DNA of 63,566 nucleotides from Candidatus Methanomethylicota archaeon. Lineage in GTDB: Archaea; Thermoproteota; Methanomethylicia; Culexarchaeales; Culexarchaeaceae. The notes beneath the pieces are model-generated. The model was not told the origin of the DNA and did no database searches. It saw only the letters and a list, made by a program, of their open reading frames with translations. Below are positions 24,352-32,970 of the stretch, piece by piece. Numbering within the stretch: the stretch's first letter is position 1; each line of letters starts with the position of its first letter. The DNA lies in assembly GCA_020833005.1 (NCBI GenBank), contig JAJHRD010000003.1, positions 1 through 63,566 on the forward strand, given 5' to 3'. A program made the translations under genes and the position numbers.

Positions 24352-26172
24352 TTACTGTTGTTGTGAAGGCTTAAACTCAATGTTCAAACCATTCCTCAAA
24401 GCATCACTCAAAATCTTGCCAACATCACTGGAAATGTTAAATACTATTCTAGCACGCTTATCACACTTATACGAACCCACATATCTACCATCAACATAAA
24501 CATCCATATTACATTTAGCATAATCTCTACCAAAATAGAATATTAGGCTACGTTTAGTCTCACGATAACTATAATCAACACTCCCAGAATGCATTGAAGA
24601 TGAAACTCTTGGTTGAAGTTCAATTCTAACATTAAACCTCCTTTCAATACTACTTATCAAACTCCCATTCCTACCAACTATACGTGGAATAACATCCCTA
24701 TCAACCTTAACAATCACAGAATTATCTGAGATAACATCCAATTCAGCATTGGGATCGAACCGCCTAATATACCTCAATAAATCATCAAACCTCCTCCCCA
24801 AACTCCTACCCCTAGCTTCCCCCCTAATTGGAACTATAACCGTTTCCTCACCAAATGCATATATCTCATATTCAACCTCACCACTCTCAAAATCCCTAAC
24901 TTCAACCACAGGTCTAGCTAGATCCTCATCAGTCATACCATGAGGAACCTTAACAACCAAATCCAACTCATAAACCTTCCTGACAGATCCATCCTTAATG
25001 AATATCACAGTGTCAATGACTTGTGGTATAACACCATAATCTATCCTACCAATAAATCTATGTATGGCATCAACAGGTGAAGATGCATGAACCACACCAA
25101 TCATCCCAACACCAGCAAGCCTCATATCCACGAAAACCTGGAAATCCTCAGTTTTCCTCAACTCATCAAAAACAGTGTAATCGGGTCTAACTAGCAATAG
25201 GATTTCAGCAGTCTTATAAAACTCCCCCTCCAAAGGGGCATACTGAGTTATTTCATCGTTAACCTGTAAATCCCTAGGAGACTCCATGGTCTTAACAATG
25301 GCATTCTTTGTGGAGCGATAGAATTCAGCTAGAGCTGAAGCAAATGTGGATTTACCAGCACCAGGGGGGCCGCATATGAGTATACCCTCAGCCCTCTCCG
25401 CAAGCCTCCTCTTCAACCTATCAGATAAAGCGTAATCTTCAAGGGAAACCTTAACTATGGGTCTCACGGCCGTTATCTCCAATCCATCTGAAAATGGAGG
25501 TCTAGCTATGGCAATCCTATAATCTCCAAGTTGCACCACCATTGCACCATGCCTAACAATTTCGATGAATGCATTGCCATTAGAGTGACATCTCCTAAGT
25601 ATATCCCTAACTAGATGCTCAAGCTCAGCCCTCTCACAAACACGATCCCTAATTTTAACAAGCTCCCACCTCCCAGGTCTACCACGCTTAGCATATGGTG
25701 GAACCCCCTCCTTCAAATGAACACTCATGGTGTCATTGGTAAAGAAGTCTTCAATCTTCAGATTTGCATAATCAGACTCTAAACCAATAAACCTAACCTT
25801 AACACCCTCAGCTTCAGCCACAAGTGACTGAACATAATCCATTGTGTAAAGTGTGGCATCATACTTCTTAGCCACATCCCTAATCAAAGCATCAATCCTA
25901 CCCATACCAGCCATCTTAATATCTTCAATGGATGCAATTTCACCAACAATATTGATGCTAATCCCCCTATCCCCAGCCATCCCCCTCAACTTAATAATCT
26001 CATCAAGCCCCCTGAAGCCACTCTCCCTACCATTCGAAGCTTGAGCTTGCAACTCATCTAAGACTACCCTCGGAATAATTATTTCAACATCCCTAATATC
26101 CTCTTCCAAAATAATCTTGGAAAGCCTACCCTCCACCAATACACTTGTATCTGGAACTATCCTATTCACCAT
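24352..26172 (-). CDS. PIN-PilT-KH ATPase (archaeal PINc-VirB11-like)
   Basis: A 606-residue archaeal three-domain protein. The N-terminal PIN domain carries the acidic residues in VPDTSVLVEG near 6-15 and VVLDELQAQA near 36-45, plus DAT-LYTMD near 105-112. The central PilT/VirB11-type ATPase has Walker A GPPGAGKSTF near 268-277, the DYTVFDELRKTEDF Asp box/Walker B region near 330-343, and a His-box-like VHASSPVDAI. A KH RNA-binding domain near 490-535 has GRNGSLISSIERRF. The family is widespread in archaea, with a suspected RNA-processing or ribosome-linked role, but the function is unproven. ATG at 26172 follows GGAG; a GTG is three codons upstream. Confidence 0.9.
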   Translation of the reverse strand: MVNRIVPDTSVLVEGRLSKIILEEDIRDVEIIIPRVVLDELQAQASNGRESGFRGLDEIIKLRGMAGDRGISINIVGEIASIEDIKMAGMGRIDALIRDVAKKYDATLYTMDYVQSLVAEAEGVKVRFIGLESDYANLKIEDFFTNDTMSVHLKEGVPPYAKRGRPGRWELVKIRDRVCERAELEHLVRDILRRCHSNGNAFIEIVRHGAMVVQLGDYRIAIARPPFSDGLEITAVRPIVKVSLEDYALSDRLKRRLAERAEGILICGPPGAGKSTFASALAEFYRSTKNAIVKTMESPRDLQVNDEITQYAPLEGEFYKTAEILLLVRPDYTVFDELRKTEDFQVFVDMRLAGVGMIGVVHASSPVDAIHRFIGRIDYGVIPQVIDTVIFIKDGSVRKVYELDLVVKVPHGMTDEDLARPVVEVRDFESGEVEYEIYAFGEETVIVPIRGEARGRSLGRRFDDLLRYIRRFDPNAELDVISDNSVIVKVDRDVIPRIVGRNGSLISSIERRFNVRIELQPRVSSSMHSGSVDYSYRETKRSLIFYFGRDYAKCNMDVYVDGRYVGSYKCDKRARIVFNISSDVGKILSDALRNGLNIEFKPSQQQ

Positions 26173-26225
26173 AAACTCCACAATACCTTAGAGAGAAGAA
26201 TGTATAAAGAAACTAATAAACTTAA

Positions 26226-26918
26226 TTAAACCCTTGAAATACTTATCATCCTAATAACATCAGCAGTATCCTCACATTTATCAACGACAGCCTCAATATT
26301 CTCCACAGCCTCCTTAATCATTAACCATCTACTAATCTTCGGATAATTTTCACCCCAACTCAATATCATCATTATAAGTCCAACCCTATGATCATCAATC
26401 TTCTCCTCCAACCTCTCCACCTCCTCCGCAACATCAACAGCTTTACGTGGATCCATAACCAGAACCTCAAATGCATCCTTAAGTTTAGATGTTATTTGGA
26501 AGGATAAGTCTGCAAGCACCCTCAAGCCATCACCAATATCCTTTGGAAGAATAGCCCCCCTAGCCATACAAAACTTCCTACCAGCAGACTTAGCATTTGA
26601 AGCTATATCATCTGCAGTTAAAATTAAATGCATAATCTCCTCCTTATCAGCTGGATGGAATGGCCCCTTAGAAAGCTCATCCAAAATCTTCTCCTTAACA
26701 TCATCAGCATCCCTCTCCCTCTGAAATATAATTTTGAATATACGATCAGCTTCATCGAAATTCCCATCACAAACAGTGTAAACGAGATCCCTCAAAGCCG
26801 AAATAGTCGATAAAATGCATTCAAAATGCACTTTAACAATATTTAAAACCTCCAACTCACGCTTCCTACCAAACCAAATAGCGGAATATGTTGGCTTGAG
26901 GTTCAATAAATCCACCAC
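26226..26918 (-). CDS. DUF47/PhoU-like phosphate transport accessory protein
   Basis: A 230-residue all-helical protein of the DUF47 (COG1392) family, related to PhoU. Metal-binding ExxxD-like patterns are visible in EADRIFKIIFQRERDADDV near 53-71 and EVERLEEKIDDHRVG near 158-172, and helices repeat PhoU-like three-helix bundles. Such proteins are typically encoded beside PiT transporters and regulate their activity. Here it diverges from the PiT gene across about 137 nt, which supports that pairing. It starts with GTG. The gene could be coregulated with the transporter through the shared intergenic region, which holds several AT-rich TATA-like stretches. Confidence 0.88.
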   Translation of the reverse strand: MVDLLNLKPTYSAIWFGRKRELEVLNIVKVHFECILSTISALRDLVYTVCDGNFDEADRIFKIIFQRERDADDVKEKILDELSKGPFHPADKEEIMHLILTADDIASNAKSAGRKFCMARGAILPKDIGDGLRVLADLSFQITSKLKDAFEVLVMDPRKAVDVAEEVERLEEKIDDHRVGLIMMILSWGENYPKISRWLMIKEAVENIEAVVDKCEDTADVIRMISISRV

Positions 26919-27055
26919 TCAAAAATAGAGGGATGAAACTATGATATAAAAGTTTCCCTCAATTAAATTTCAACGCATCAGCGTTAGTAAGGTTTTAAAT
27001 AATTCATTGATAATAAAACTGAACACGTCCCATTGACTTGTGGAGGCTGAATTGC

Positions 27056-28087
27056 TTGCTCGACACTACAACCATACTACTAGCAATTGGACTAGCATTA
27101 TCCTTCCTCCTCTCAATAAGCATGGGAGCTAACGATGCAGCAACACCGACAGACTGCGCAGTAGGCGCAAGAGTGGTTTCCATAAGGAGAGCCATAACCC
27201 TATTCGCAATATTCACATTCATAGGGGCTACGACGCAGGGATTCATGGTTATGAAGACTATAGGTAAGGGGGTTGTTAGCGAAATAGACATTGCTGGAGC
27301 GGTTTCAATATCAATAGCAACATCAATATGGGTTTTGTACTGCTCATATAGGGGGTTGGATGTTTCAGTAACCCACACCACAATTGGAAGTGTCATTGGA
27401 TACGGTTTAGCAGCCTATGGATTATCGGGAGTAAATTATGATGTACTATGGAATGTTGTTATAAGCTGGATTACATCACCACTATCTGCAATAGCACTAT
27501 CATATATACTATACAAGTTAACAGCAAAAATACTTACTGGAAAACCATGGACGTATAGACTTGAACAGGCAATCTCAGCAATCCTAATAATCTCATTATG
27601 CTTCTCAGCATACTCCTTCGGTGCAAATGATGTTGGAAATGCCACGGGAGCATATGTTACAGTAGCCATGAAGGTTGGTAGAATGCCAGACTACCACACA
27701 ATGCTACTACTATCAATAATGGGGGCTATTGGAATAGCCATAGGGGGATTTGTTTGGGGTAAAAATGTGATTGAAACAGTTGCATTCAGGATAACTAGGA
27801 TAGATGTGATTACGGGTGCAATAGCCGAATTCAGCAATGCACTAGTAGTATACCTATTCACAACAATACCATACATGATCTTTGGATATGGAATGCCAAT
27901 ATCAACATCCATAGCAAGCAATTCATCAATAATAGGGGTTGGATTAGCAAAAGATTATAAGGCAGTAAACTATAGAACTGTATTCAAGCTCGTCGCTGGA
28001 TGGATATCAACAATCCCAATGGCAGCAATGATCAGTGCAATTATATATATGGCGTTAAAAATGATGGTGGGGGTTCCGACAATATGA
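27056..28087 (+). CDS. PiT family inorganic phosphate transporter
   Basis: A cation-coupled phosphate transporter with about 10-11 membrane helices and the inverted repeat of the family. Each half contains the GAND signature: SMGANDAATPTDCAVGARV near 28-46 and SFGANDVGNATGAYV near 188-202. The first repeat is slightly unusual, GANDAATPTD instead of GANDVANA. I chose TTG at 27056 because GGAGG at 27042-27046 is 9 nt upstream; the TTG at 27038 lies before that site. The length, 343 residues, is normal. Its stop overlaps the adenylate kinase start (ATGA), so phosphate uptake and adenylate kinase are coupled in one operon. The DUF47 partner is divergent. Confidence 0.9.
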   Translation: MLDTTTILLAIGLALSFLLSISMGANDAATPTDCAVGARVVSIRRAITLFAIFTFIGATTQGFMVMKTIGKGVVSEIDIAGAVSISIATSIWVLYCSYRGLDVSVTHTTIGSVIGYGLAAYGLSGVNYDVLWNVVISWITSPLSAIALSYILYKLTAKILTGKPWTYRLEQAISAILIISLCFSAYSFGANDVGNATGAYVTVAMKVGRMPDYHTMLLLSIMGAIGIAIGGFVWGKNVIETVAFRITRIDVITGAIAEFSNALVVYLFTTIPYMIFGYGMPISTSIASNSSIIGVGLAKDYKAVNYRTVFKLVAGWISTIPMAAMISAIIYMALKMMVGVPTI

Positions 28088-28722
28088 GGAAAATAGTGAT
28101 CATGGGTCCACCTGGATCAGGTAAGGGGACTCAAGCAAAAATAATATCGGAGAAATATGGGCTACCACATATATCCATTGGAGACATATTGAGGGAAAAC
28201 ATCATGAAAAGGACTGAGCTTGGAGCCTTAGTTAAGCAGTACATTGATAGGGGGGAGCTGGTTCCAGACAACATAATAATCGAGTTAACACTCAACACAC
28301 TTAGAAATATGTTGAGGGAATTTGGTGGATACATACTGGATGGATATCCAAGGACAATTGCACAAGCTGAAGCCTTAGAGCAAACAGAAATGAAGCCGGA
28401 AATAGTCATAGATATAAGGTTAAGTGAAGAGGAATGCGTCAAGAGGTTGACGAGTAGAAGGTACTGCCCAAAATGTGGTGAAATATACAACATGATACTG
28501 AAACCTCCGAGAATAGATGAAATATGCGATAAATGTGGAAGCAAACTACTGGTTAGGGATGATGACAAGGAGGATGTTGTTAGAAGGAGGTTTAAAGAAT
28601 ACTACGTTAAAACCAAACCAGTTATGGAATACTATGAAAAGCTTGGAAAGCTTAGAGTTATAGATGGAAGTGGAAGCGTAGATGAAGTATCGAGGAGAAT
28701 TATTGGAGAATTAGGGTTGTGA
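28084..28722 (+). CDS. adk: Adenylate kinase (zinc-binding LID)
   Basis: Interconverts ATP+AMP with 2 ADP. The 212-residue protein is the long, bacterial-type Adk, not the short archaeal AdkA. It has P-loop MGPPGSGKGTQAK near 7-19, the AMP-binding DGYPRTIAQAEALE near 86-99, and a LID domain with a four-cysteine zinc site, C-x2-C in YCPKCGE and C-x2-C in CDKCGS near 129-155. DDKEDVVRRRFKEYY follows near 160-174. I chose ATG at 28084, where the P-loop sequence begins 7 residues later and which overlaps the PiT stop by 4 nt; upstream in-frame residues have no homology. It overlaps convergent threonine synthase by 12 nt. Confidence 0.94.
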   Translation: MRKIVIMGPPGSGKGTQAKIISEKYGLPHISIGDILRENIMKRTELGALVKQYIDRGELVPDNIIIELTLNTLRNMLREFGGYILDGYPRTIAQAEALEQTEMKPEIVIDIRLSEEECVKRLTSRRYCPKCGEIYNMILKPPRIDEICDKCGSKLLVRDDDKEDVVRRRFKEYYVKTKPVMEYYEKLGKLRVIDGSGSVDEVSRRIIGELGL

Positions 28723-29946
28723 TAGGGCCTTTAAAACATTATCAACATTACTTGGGACTACGGGAGGTTCACCCACAACACGTAAAGTTGCTGAAACATC
28801 TTTCAAACCAAACCCAGAAATCACGCATACCACAACATCACCCCCATCAATTATGCCAGACTCAAACAGCTTCTTAGCTAAAGCTAATGGGGCTGCTGCG
28901 GCAGGCTCCGCATAAATCCCCTCAAATCTTGCAAGCATCTTATAAGCTTCAATGATTTCATCATCAGAAACAGCTTCAACAAGACCATTACACTCCCTCA
29001 AATACCTATTTAGGAGTGGCCAGCCAACAGGATTTCCAACGGCAATAGCGCTTGCAATGGTTTTAGGCTCCATGACGGGCTCCACAAATTCACTATTGGA
29101 TTTAAATGCTTTAACCATGGGGGCACATCCCTCAGCTTGGACACATGCAATCCTAGGCATACGTCCAATCCAATCAAGGTTTAAAAGCTCCTTAAACCCC
29201 TTACATGCACCTATAGCCGCAGTTCCCATACCCACAGATTGAATATACCAATCTGGAGAGCTCCAGCCAAGTTGCTCACAAATCTCGTAGGCAAGGGTCT
29301 TTTTACCCTCCTGCCTAATTGGATTCACAACACCACCATTATATATCCATCCAAGTCTATCCGCCACAGCCTTAGCCAATCTACTTGCATCATCAAATGT
29401 TCCATCAATGAGGAGTACACGGCTCCCATACATCATTATGGATGCAACCTTCTCTCTAGAAGCATATTTTGGAGCTAAAACTATACTCCCAACATTAGCC
29501 AAGGCACAATATGCAGCTTGAGCAACACCAGCATTCCCAGTGGAGAACCCCACAAGTCCAGGAGCCTTCAATTCTAAAGCCCTACTAACAGCAGCTGAGG
29601 CCCCCCTATCCTTAAATGACCCTGTGGGGTTAAGTGAATCTAGTTTGAAATATAAATTCTTCAAACCTAGATTTGGACCTAAACGCCTACTCTTAATAAG
29701 TTGAGTCCAACCCTCACCCATACTGACAATATTTGAGTAATCCTCTATTGGAATGAACTCCCTATAACGCCACATATTAAACCCCCTAAGAGATATCTTA
29801 GCCTTACTCACAATAGATCCTATGACATCATAATCCATTTGAAACTCAACTATGGAACCACAATTCAAACAGAAGTTTATGTTCTGATGATGATCAAATT
29901 CACATCCACACCTAACACACTTCAAAGAAGCAATCCTACTGGGCAA
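28711..29946 (-). CDS. thrC: Threonine synthase (zinc-ribbon type)
   Basis: Converts O-phosphohomoserine to threonine. The 411-residue fold-type II PLP enzyme begins with a zinc ribbon (LKCVRCGCEF and FCLNCGS near 8-32), then PLP domain motifs: LDSLNPTGSFKDRGASAA near 95-112 with the Schiff-base lysine, VGFSTGNAGVAQAAYC near 128-143 and LAPKYASREKVASIM near 154-168. The zinc ribbon is common in archaeal threonine synthases. Start choice: TTG at 29946 with GGTGAT four nt upstream; the longer frame reads through hydrophobic codons unlikely to be translated. Related threonine dehydratase-like activity cannot be fully excluded. It diverges from the class III aminotransferase gene. Confidence 0.85.
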   Translation of the reverse strand: MPSRIASLKCVRCGCEFDHHQNINFCLNCGSIVEFQMDYDVIGSIVSKAKISLRGFNMWRYREFIPIEDYSNIVSMGEGWTQLIKSRRLGPNLGLKNLYFKLDSLNPTGSFKDRGASAAVSRALELKAPGLVGFSTGNAGVAQAAYCALANVGSIVLAPKYASREKVASIMMYGSRVLLIDGTFDDASRLAKAVADRLGWIYNGGVVNPIRQEGKKTLAYEICEQLGWSSPDWYIQSVGMGTAAIGACKGFKELLNLDWIGRMPRIACVQAEGCAPMVKAFKSNSEFVEPVMEPKTIASAIAVGNPVGWPLLNRYLRECNGLVEAVSDDEIIEAYKMLARFEGIYAEPAAAAPLALAKKLFESGIIDGGDVVVCVISGFGLKDVSATLRVVGEPPVVPSNVDNVLKALSQP

Positions 29947-30055
29947 ATAAATCACCACAAATAGACTACACACCACAACAATATAACCACTACTATGGGG
30001 ATTCAAAAACGTTAAAAACAAATCACATAAGTACATTTAATTGAGGTGAAATTGT

Positions 30056-31348
30056 TTGGGAACTGAAAATTCACGTAAACTATATGAACGTGCAATGAAG
30101 GTTACGCCTGCAGGGGTTAGTTACGCGATAAGATACTTTGAACCATACCCAATATACGTAAAGAGGGCAAGTGGATGCAGAGTATATGATGTGGATGGAA
30201 ACGAATATGTGGATTACTGGGTTGGTCATGGTGCACTAATAATGGGACACAACCCACCAATAATGCTGAAGGCTTTAAGGGGAATAATAGAAGTTGGAAC
30301 ACACTTCGGACTACCACATGAATATGAAGTGGAATTTGCAGAGCAAGTTGTAAAGATGGTTCCAAGTGCAGAGATGGTTAGATTCACAAATAGTGGTACA
30401 GAAGCCAACATGTACGCCATAAGATTGGCGAGGGCATACACTAAGAGAGTGAAGATAGGTAAGATGGAGGGGGGATGGCATGGAGGGTATGATGCACTAC
30501 ACGTTGCAGTAAACTACCCATTCGAAAAACCAGAATCAGCTGGACTAACTGAGGGAGCAACGAAAGACACGATCCCCCTACCATTCAACGACCTTGAAAC
30601 AATAAGTAAAGTTATGAGGGGGAATGAGCTTGCATGCATAATAGTTGAACCAATACTTGGAGCTGGAGGATGCATACCCCCAGAAGATGGATTCCTACAA
30701 GGATTAAGGGAACTATGCGACGACTACGATACACTACTAATATTCGATGAAGTAATAACTGGATTCAGACTATCACCTGGAGGGGCTCAACAATATTATG
30801 GCGTTAAACCAGACATAACAGTGTTGGGGAAAGCTGTGGGTGGAGGTGGGTTAAGCATAGGAGCTGTATGTGGTAGGAGAGATATTATGGAGCTAATGGA
30901 TCACATAAAATACAAGGATAAGAGTGAAAGGGTATTCCATGGGGGGACATACGTTGCAAATCCATTGGTAAGCTACGTTGGAACAATAATGCTTAGGGAG
31001 TATGAGAAGGGATACATATATCCACACATAAACAAGCTTGGGGAGAAGCTTAGAAATGGATTAGAGGAAGTTTTCAGCAAGTACAATGTAAATGCACATA
31101 CAACTGGAGATGGATCCATGGTTGGAATACACTTCACAAAGAAGAAGCCGAAGAATGCTAGAGAAGCAAGTGAAGGGAAGAATGAAGAGTTAGCTAAGGA
31201 GTATCATAGATTCCTATTGGAAAATAAAATAATAGTTGTGAAACCCACACTACCACATACATTCATAAGCTACGCCCATACGGAAAGAGAGATACAGCAA
31301 CTCATAGATGTAACAGAGGAATTTGCAAAGAAACATAAGGGGGAATAA
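30056..31348 (+). CDS. Class III aminotransferase (glutamate-1-semialdehyde aminomutase-like)
   Basis: A 430-residue PLP enzyme of the HemL branch. Key parts are TPAGVSYAIRYFEPYPIYV near 17-35, GNEYVDYWVGHGALIMGHN near 48-66, FTNSGTEANMYAIRLARAYT near 114-133, GGWHGGYDAL near 142-151, LIFDEVITGFR near 227-237 (Asp for the pyridine nitrogen) and LGKAVGGGGLSIGAVCG near 260-276 (Schiff-base lysine). HemL makes 5-aminolevulinate, but this sequence has no tetrapyrrole genes nearby, and many HemL-like archaeal enzymes act on other substrates. The TTG start follows GAGGTG at a spacing of six. I therefore leave the specific reaction open. Confidence 0.85.
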   Translation: MGTENSRKLYERAMKVTPAGVSYAIRYFEPYPIYVKRASGCRVYDVDGNEYVDYWVGHGALIMGHNPPIMLKALRGIIEVGTHFGLPHEYEVEFAEQVVKMVPSAEMVRFTNSGTEANMYAIRLARAYTKRVKIGKMEGGWHGGYDALHVAVNYPFEKPESAGLTEGATKDTIPLPFNDLETISKVMRGNELACIIVEPILGAGGCIPPEDGFLQGLRELCDDYDTLLIFDEVITGFRLSPGGAQQYYGVKPDITVLGKAVGGGGLSIGAVCGRRDIMELMDHIKYKDKSERVFHGGTYVANPLVSYVGTIMLREYEKGYIYPHINKLGEKLRNGLEEVFSKYNVNAHTTGDGSMVGIHFTKKKPKNAREASEGKNEELAKEYHRFLLENKIIVVKPTLPHTFISYAHTEREIQQLIDVTEEFAKKHKGE

Positions 31349-31354
31349 TTTTCC

Positions 31355-31525
31355 CTAACCCCCAACAACATATTCCCCTAAACTTGATGAACAAATGGGA
31401 CACTTCATATGAAGCTTAACACTGCAAATACCACAAAATATATGCTTCTTACCACAAACATAGAAATCATCTGACACGAAAACCTTTTTACCACACCTAA
31501 TACATCGCCCCACAAGGATTGTCAT
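31355..31525 (-). CDS. Tiny zinc-ribbon/RING-like protein
   Basis: A 56-residue reading frame, starting ATG at 31523-31525 and ending TAG at 31355. It contains a dense cysteine/histidine array: CIRCG near 8-12, YVCGKKHIFCGIC near 22-34, then HMKCPICSS near 39-47. Four C-x2-C-like pairs with an intervening histidine suggest two zinc sites in a rubredoxin-, treble-clef- or RING-like arrangement. The frame is free of stops, and the cysteine spacing is hard to explain by chance, so I regard it as a real gene. It converges on the aminotransferase gene with a 6-nt gap and diverges from the phosphohexomutase at 31629. Function unknown; small zinc proteins of this kind bind nucleic acids or proteins. 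Confidence 0.65.
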   Translation of the reverse strand: MTILVGRCIRCGKKVFVSDDFYVCGKKHIFCGICSVKLHMKCPICSSSLGEYVVGG

Positions 31526-31628
31526 GAAAACACCCCATAAAAATTGAAAAACTTAAATATAAGCATAATCATAGGAGCGGAAATAGCAATAATAAAGGAA
31601 ATATAATGAAAACTAAATAACTATAAGT

Positions 31629-32966
31629 GTGAAGAAGATTGATTTTTGGAAGATAAAAAGCTACTCAGGAGTAAGGGGGATATATGGATTAGAATTAACC
31701 CCTGAAACCACATACTACCTAGCCAATGCATATGCCTCCATAATGAAAACCCATAAAGTCATTGTTGGTAGAGATACAAGACCATCGGGAATCCCACTAA
31801 AACATTCAACAATATCAGGATTAACATTAGCTGGATGCAAAGTAATTGACGTGGACATTGCACCAACACCAGCAATACTATACTTCACGGAGAAATTGAA
31901 AATGGATGGTGGGATAATAATTTCAGCTTCACACAACCCCCCAGAATATAATGCAATGAAAATGTCCGATGAAAATGGGATACTAATATGGGATGACAAA
32001 CTAGATGAAATAATAAGGAGAGCTGAGGAGGGAGAACTGGAAATATCAAAGAACCCTGGAACAGTAGAATGCAAAGACATAAATGATGGATACATAGAAG
32101 CAGTTATAAAATTCATGGGCATGGAGAATATTGGAAACAGCAAATTAAAGATTGTTGTAGATCCAGGTGGAGGGGCAGGCTCCCTAACAACACCAAAAAT
32201 GCTATCAAAACTGGGTTGCAAAGTAATCTCAATAAACGCCATACCAGGAAAATTCAATAGACCAATAGAACCAACAGAAGAAGCTCTCAAAGAAACTTCA
32301 AAGATAGTGAAATCCATAAGTGCAGACTTGGGATTAGCACACGATTGCGATGCAGATAGACTCGTATGCATAGACGATACTGGCAGAGTAATAGGGGAAG
32401 ACTATAGCATGGCAATAGCATTAAAACACATACTCAAAAGGAGGAGGGTAAGTGGAATAGTGATAAATGTAGCTTCATCAAAAGTTCTACAAGATATAGC
32501 AGAAGAATATGGAGTGAAAGTATACTGGTCAAAAGTTGGAGAAGCAAACATGATAAAAACAATGATGGAAACCAATAGTGAAATAGGAGTTGAAGGAAGT
32601 AGTGGAGGACTAATAATGAAAGAATTCCACATGGCAAGAGATGGAGCAATAGCGGCACTGGCAATAATAGGGGAAATAATGGAAAGTGGGAGGAAATTGT
32701 CGGAAATAGTATCTGAAATGCCAAAATACCACATGATAAAAACAAGCATACAAAAAGGTAATGTGAACTTAGAAGATAAAATTGATAAACTGAAAATTCT
32801 GGGAGAAATAAGCTTAATGGATGGAGTGAAAATATCATCAGAAGATTGGTGGGCACTAATAAGACCATCAAGAACGGAACCAAAAATAAGAATAATTGTA
32901 GAAGCAAAGGATAGGGAGAAAGCCTTAGAAACTGTTAAAAAAGTGGTTGATATAATATCAAATTGA
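31629..32966 (+). CDS. Phosphohexomutase (phosphoglucomutase/phosphomannomutase/GlmM family)
   Basis: Moves phosphate between positions 1 and 6 of hexose or glucosamine phosphates. The 445-residue alpha-D-phosphohexomutase has the N-terminal GVRGIYGLELTPE near 14-26, VGRDTRPSG near 46-54, the phosphoserine loop IIISASHNPPEYNAMK near 96-111, the magnesium site HDCDADRLVCID near 238-249, the sugar loop VEGSSGGLIMKE near 319-330, and the phosphate-binding RPSRTEPKIRIIVEA near 418-432. Substrate cannot be fixed between glucose, mannose and glucosamine. The GTG start follows an upstream in-frame stop. A TATA-like ACTTAAATATAAGC lies near 31551-31564. The membrane protein gene starts 4 nt downstream. 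Confidence 0.9.
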   Translation: MKKIDFWKIKSYSGVRGIYGLELTPETTYYLANAYASIMKTHKVIVGRDTRPSGIPLKHSTISGLTLAGCKVIDVDIAPTPAILYFTEKLKMDGGIIISASHNPPEYNAMKMSDENGILIWDDKLDEIIRRAEEGELEISKNPGTVECKDINDGYIEAVIKFMGMENIGNSKLKIVVDPGGGAGSLTTPKMLSKLGCKVISINAIPGKFNRPIEPTEEALKETSKIVKSISADLGLAHDCDADRLVCIDDTGRVIGEDYSMAIALKHILKRRRVSGIVINVASSKVLQDIAEEYGVKVYWSKVGEANMIKTMMETNSEIGVEGSSGGLIMKEFHMARDGAIAALAIIGEIMESGRKLSEIVSEMPKYHMIKTSIQKGNVNLEDKIDKLKILGEISLMDGVKISSEDWWALIRPSRTEPKIRIIVEAKDREKALETVKKVVDIISN

Positions 32967-32970
32967 ATAG

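Noticed and set aside
28000-28083. A 28-codon N-terminal extension of adenylate kinase
   Set aside because: The extra residues have no similarity to Adk and lie inside the PiT gene. The ATG at 28084 starts seven residues before the P-loop and overlaps the PiT stop as expected for coupling.
31715-32371. A 218-codon minus-strand open frame
   Set aside because: It is antisense to the phosphohexomutase, whose catalytic motifs are encoded in the other frame; no start signal and no motif support it.
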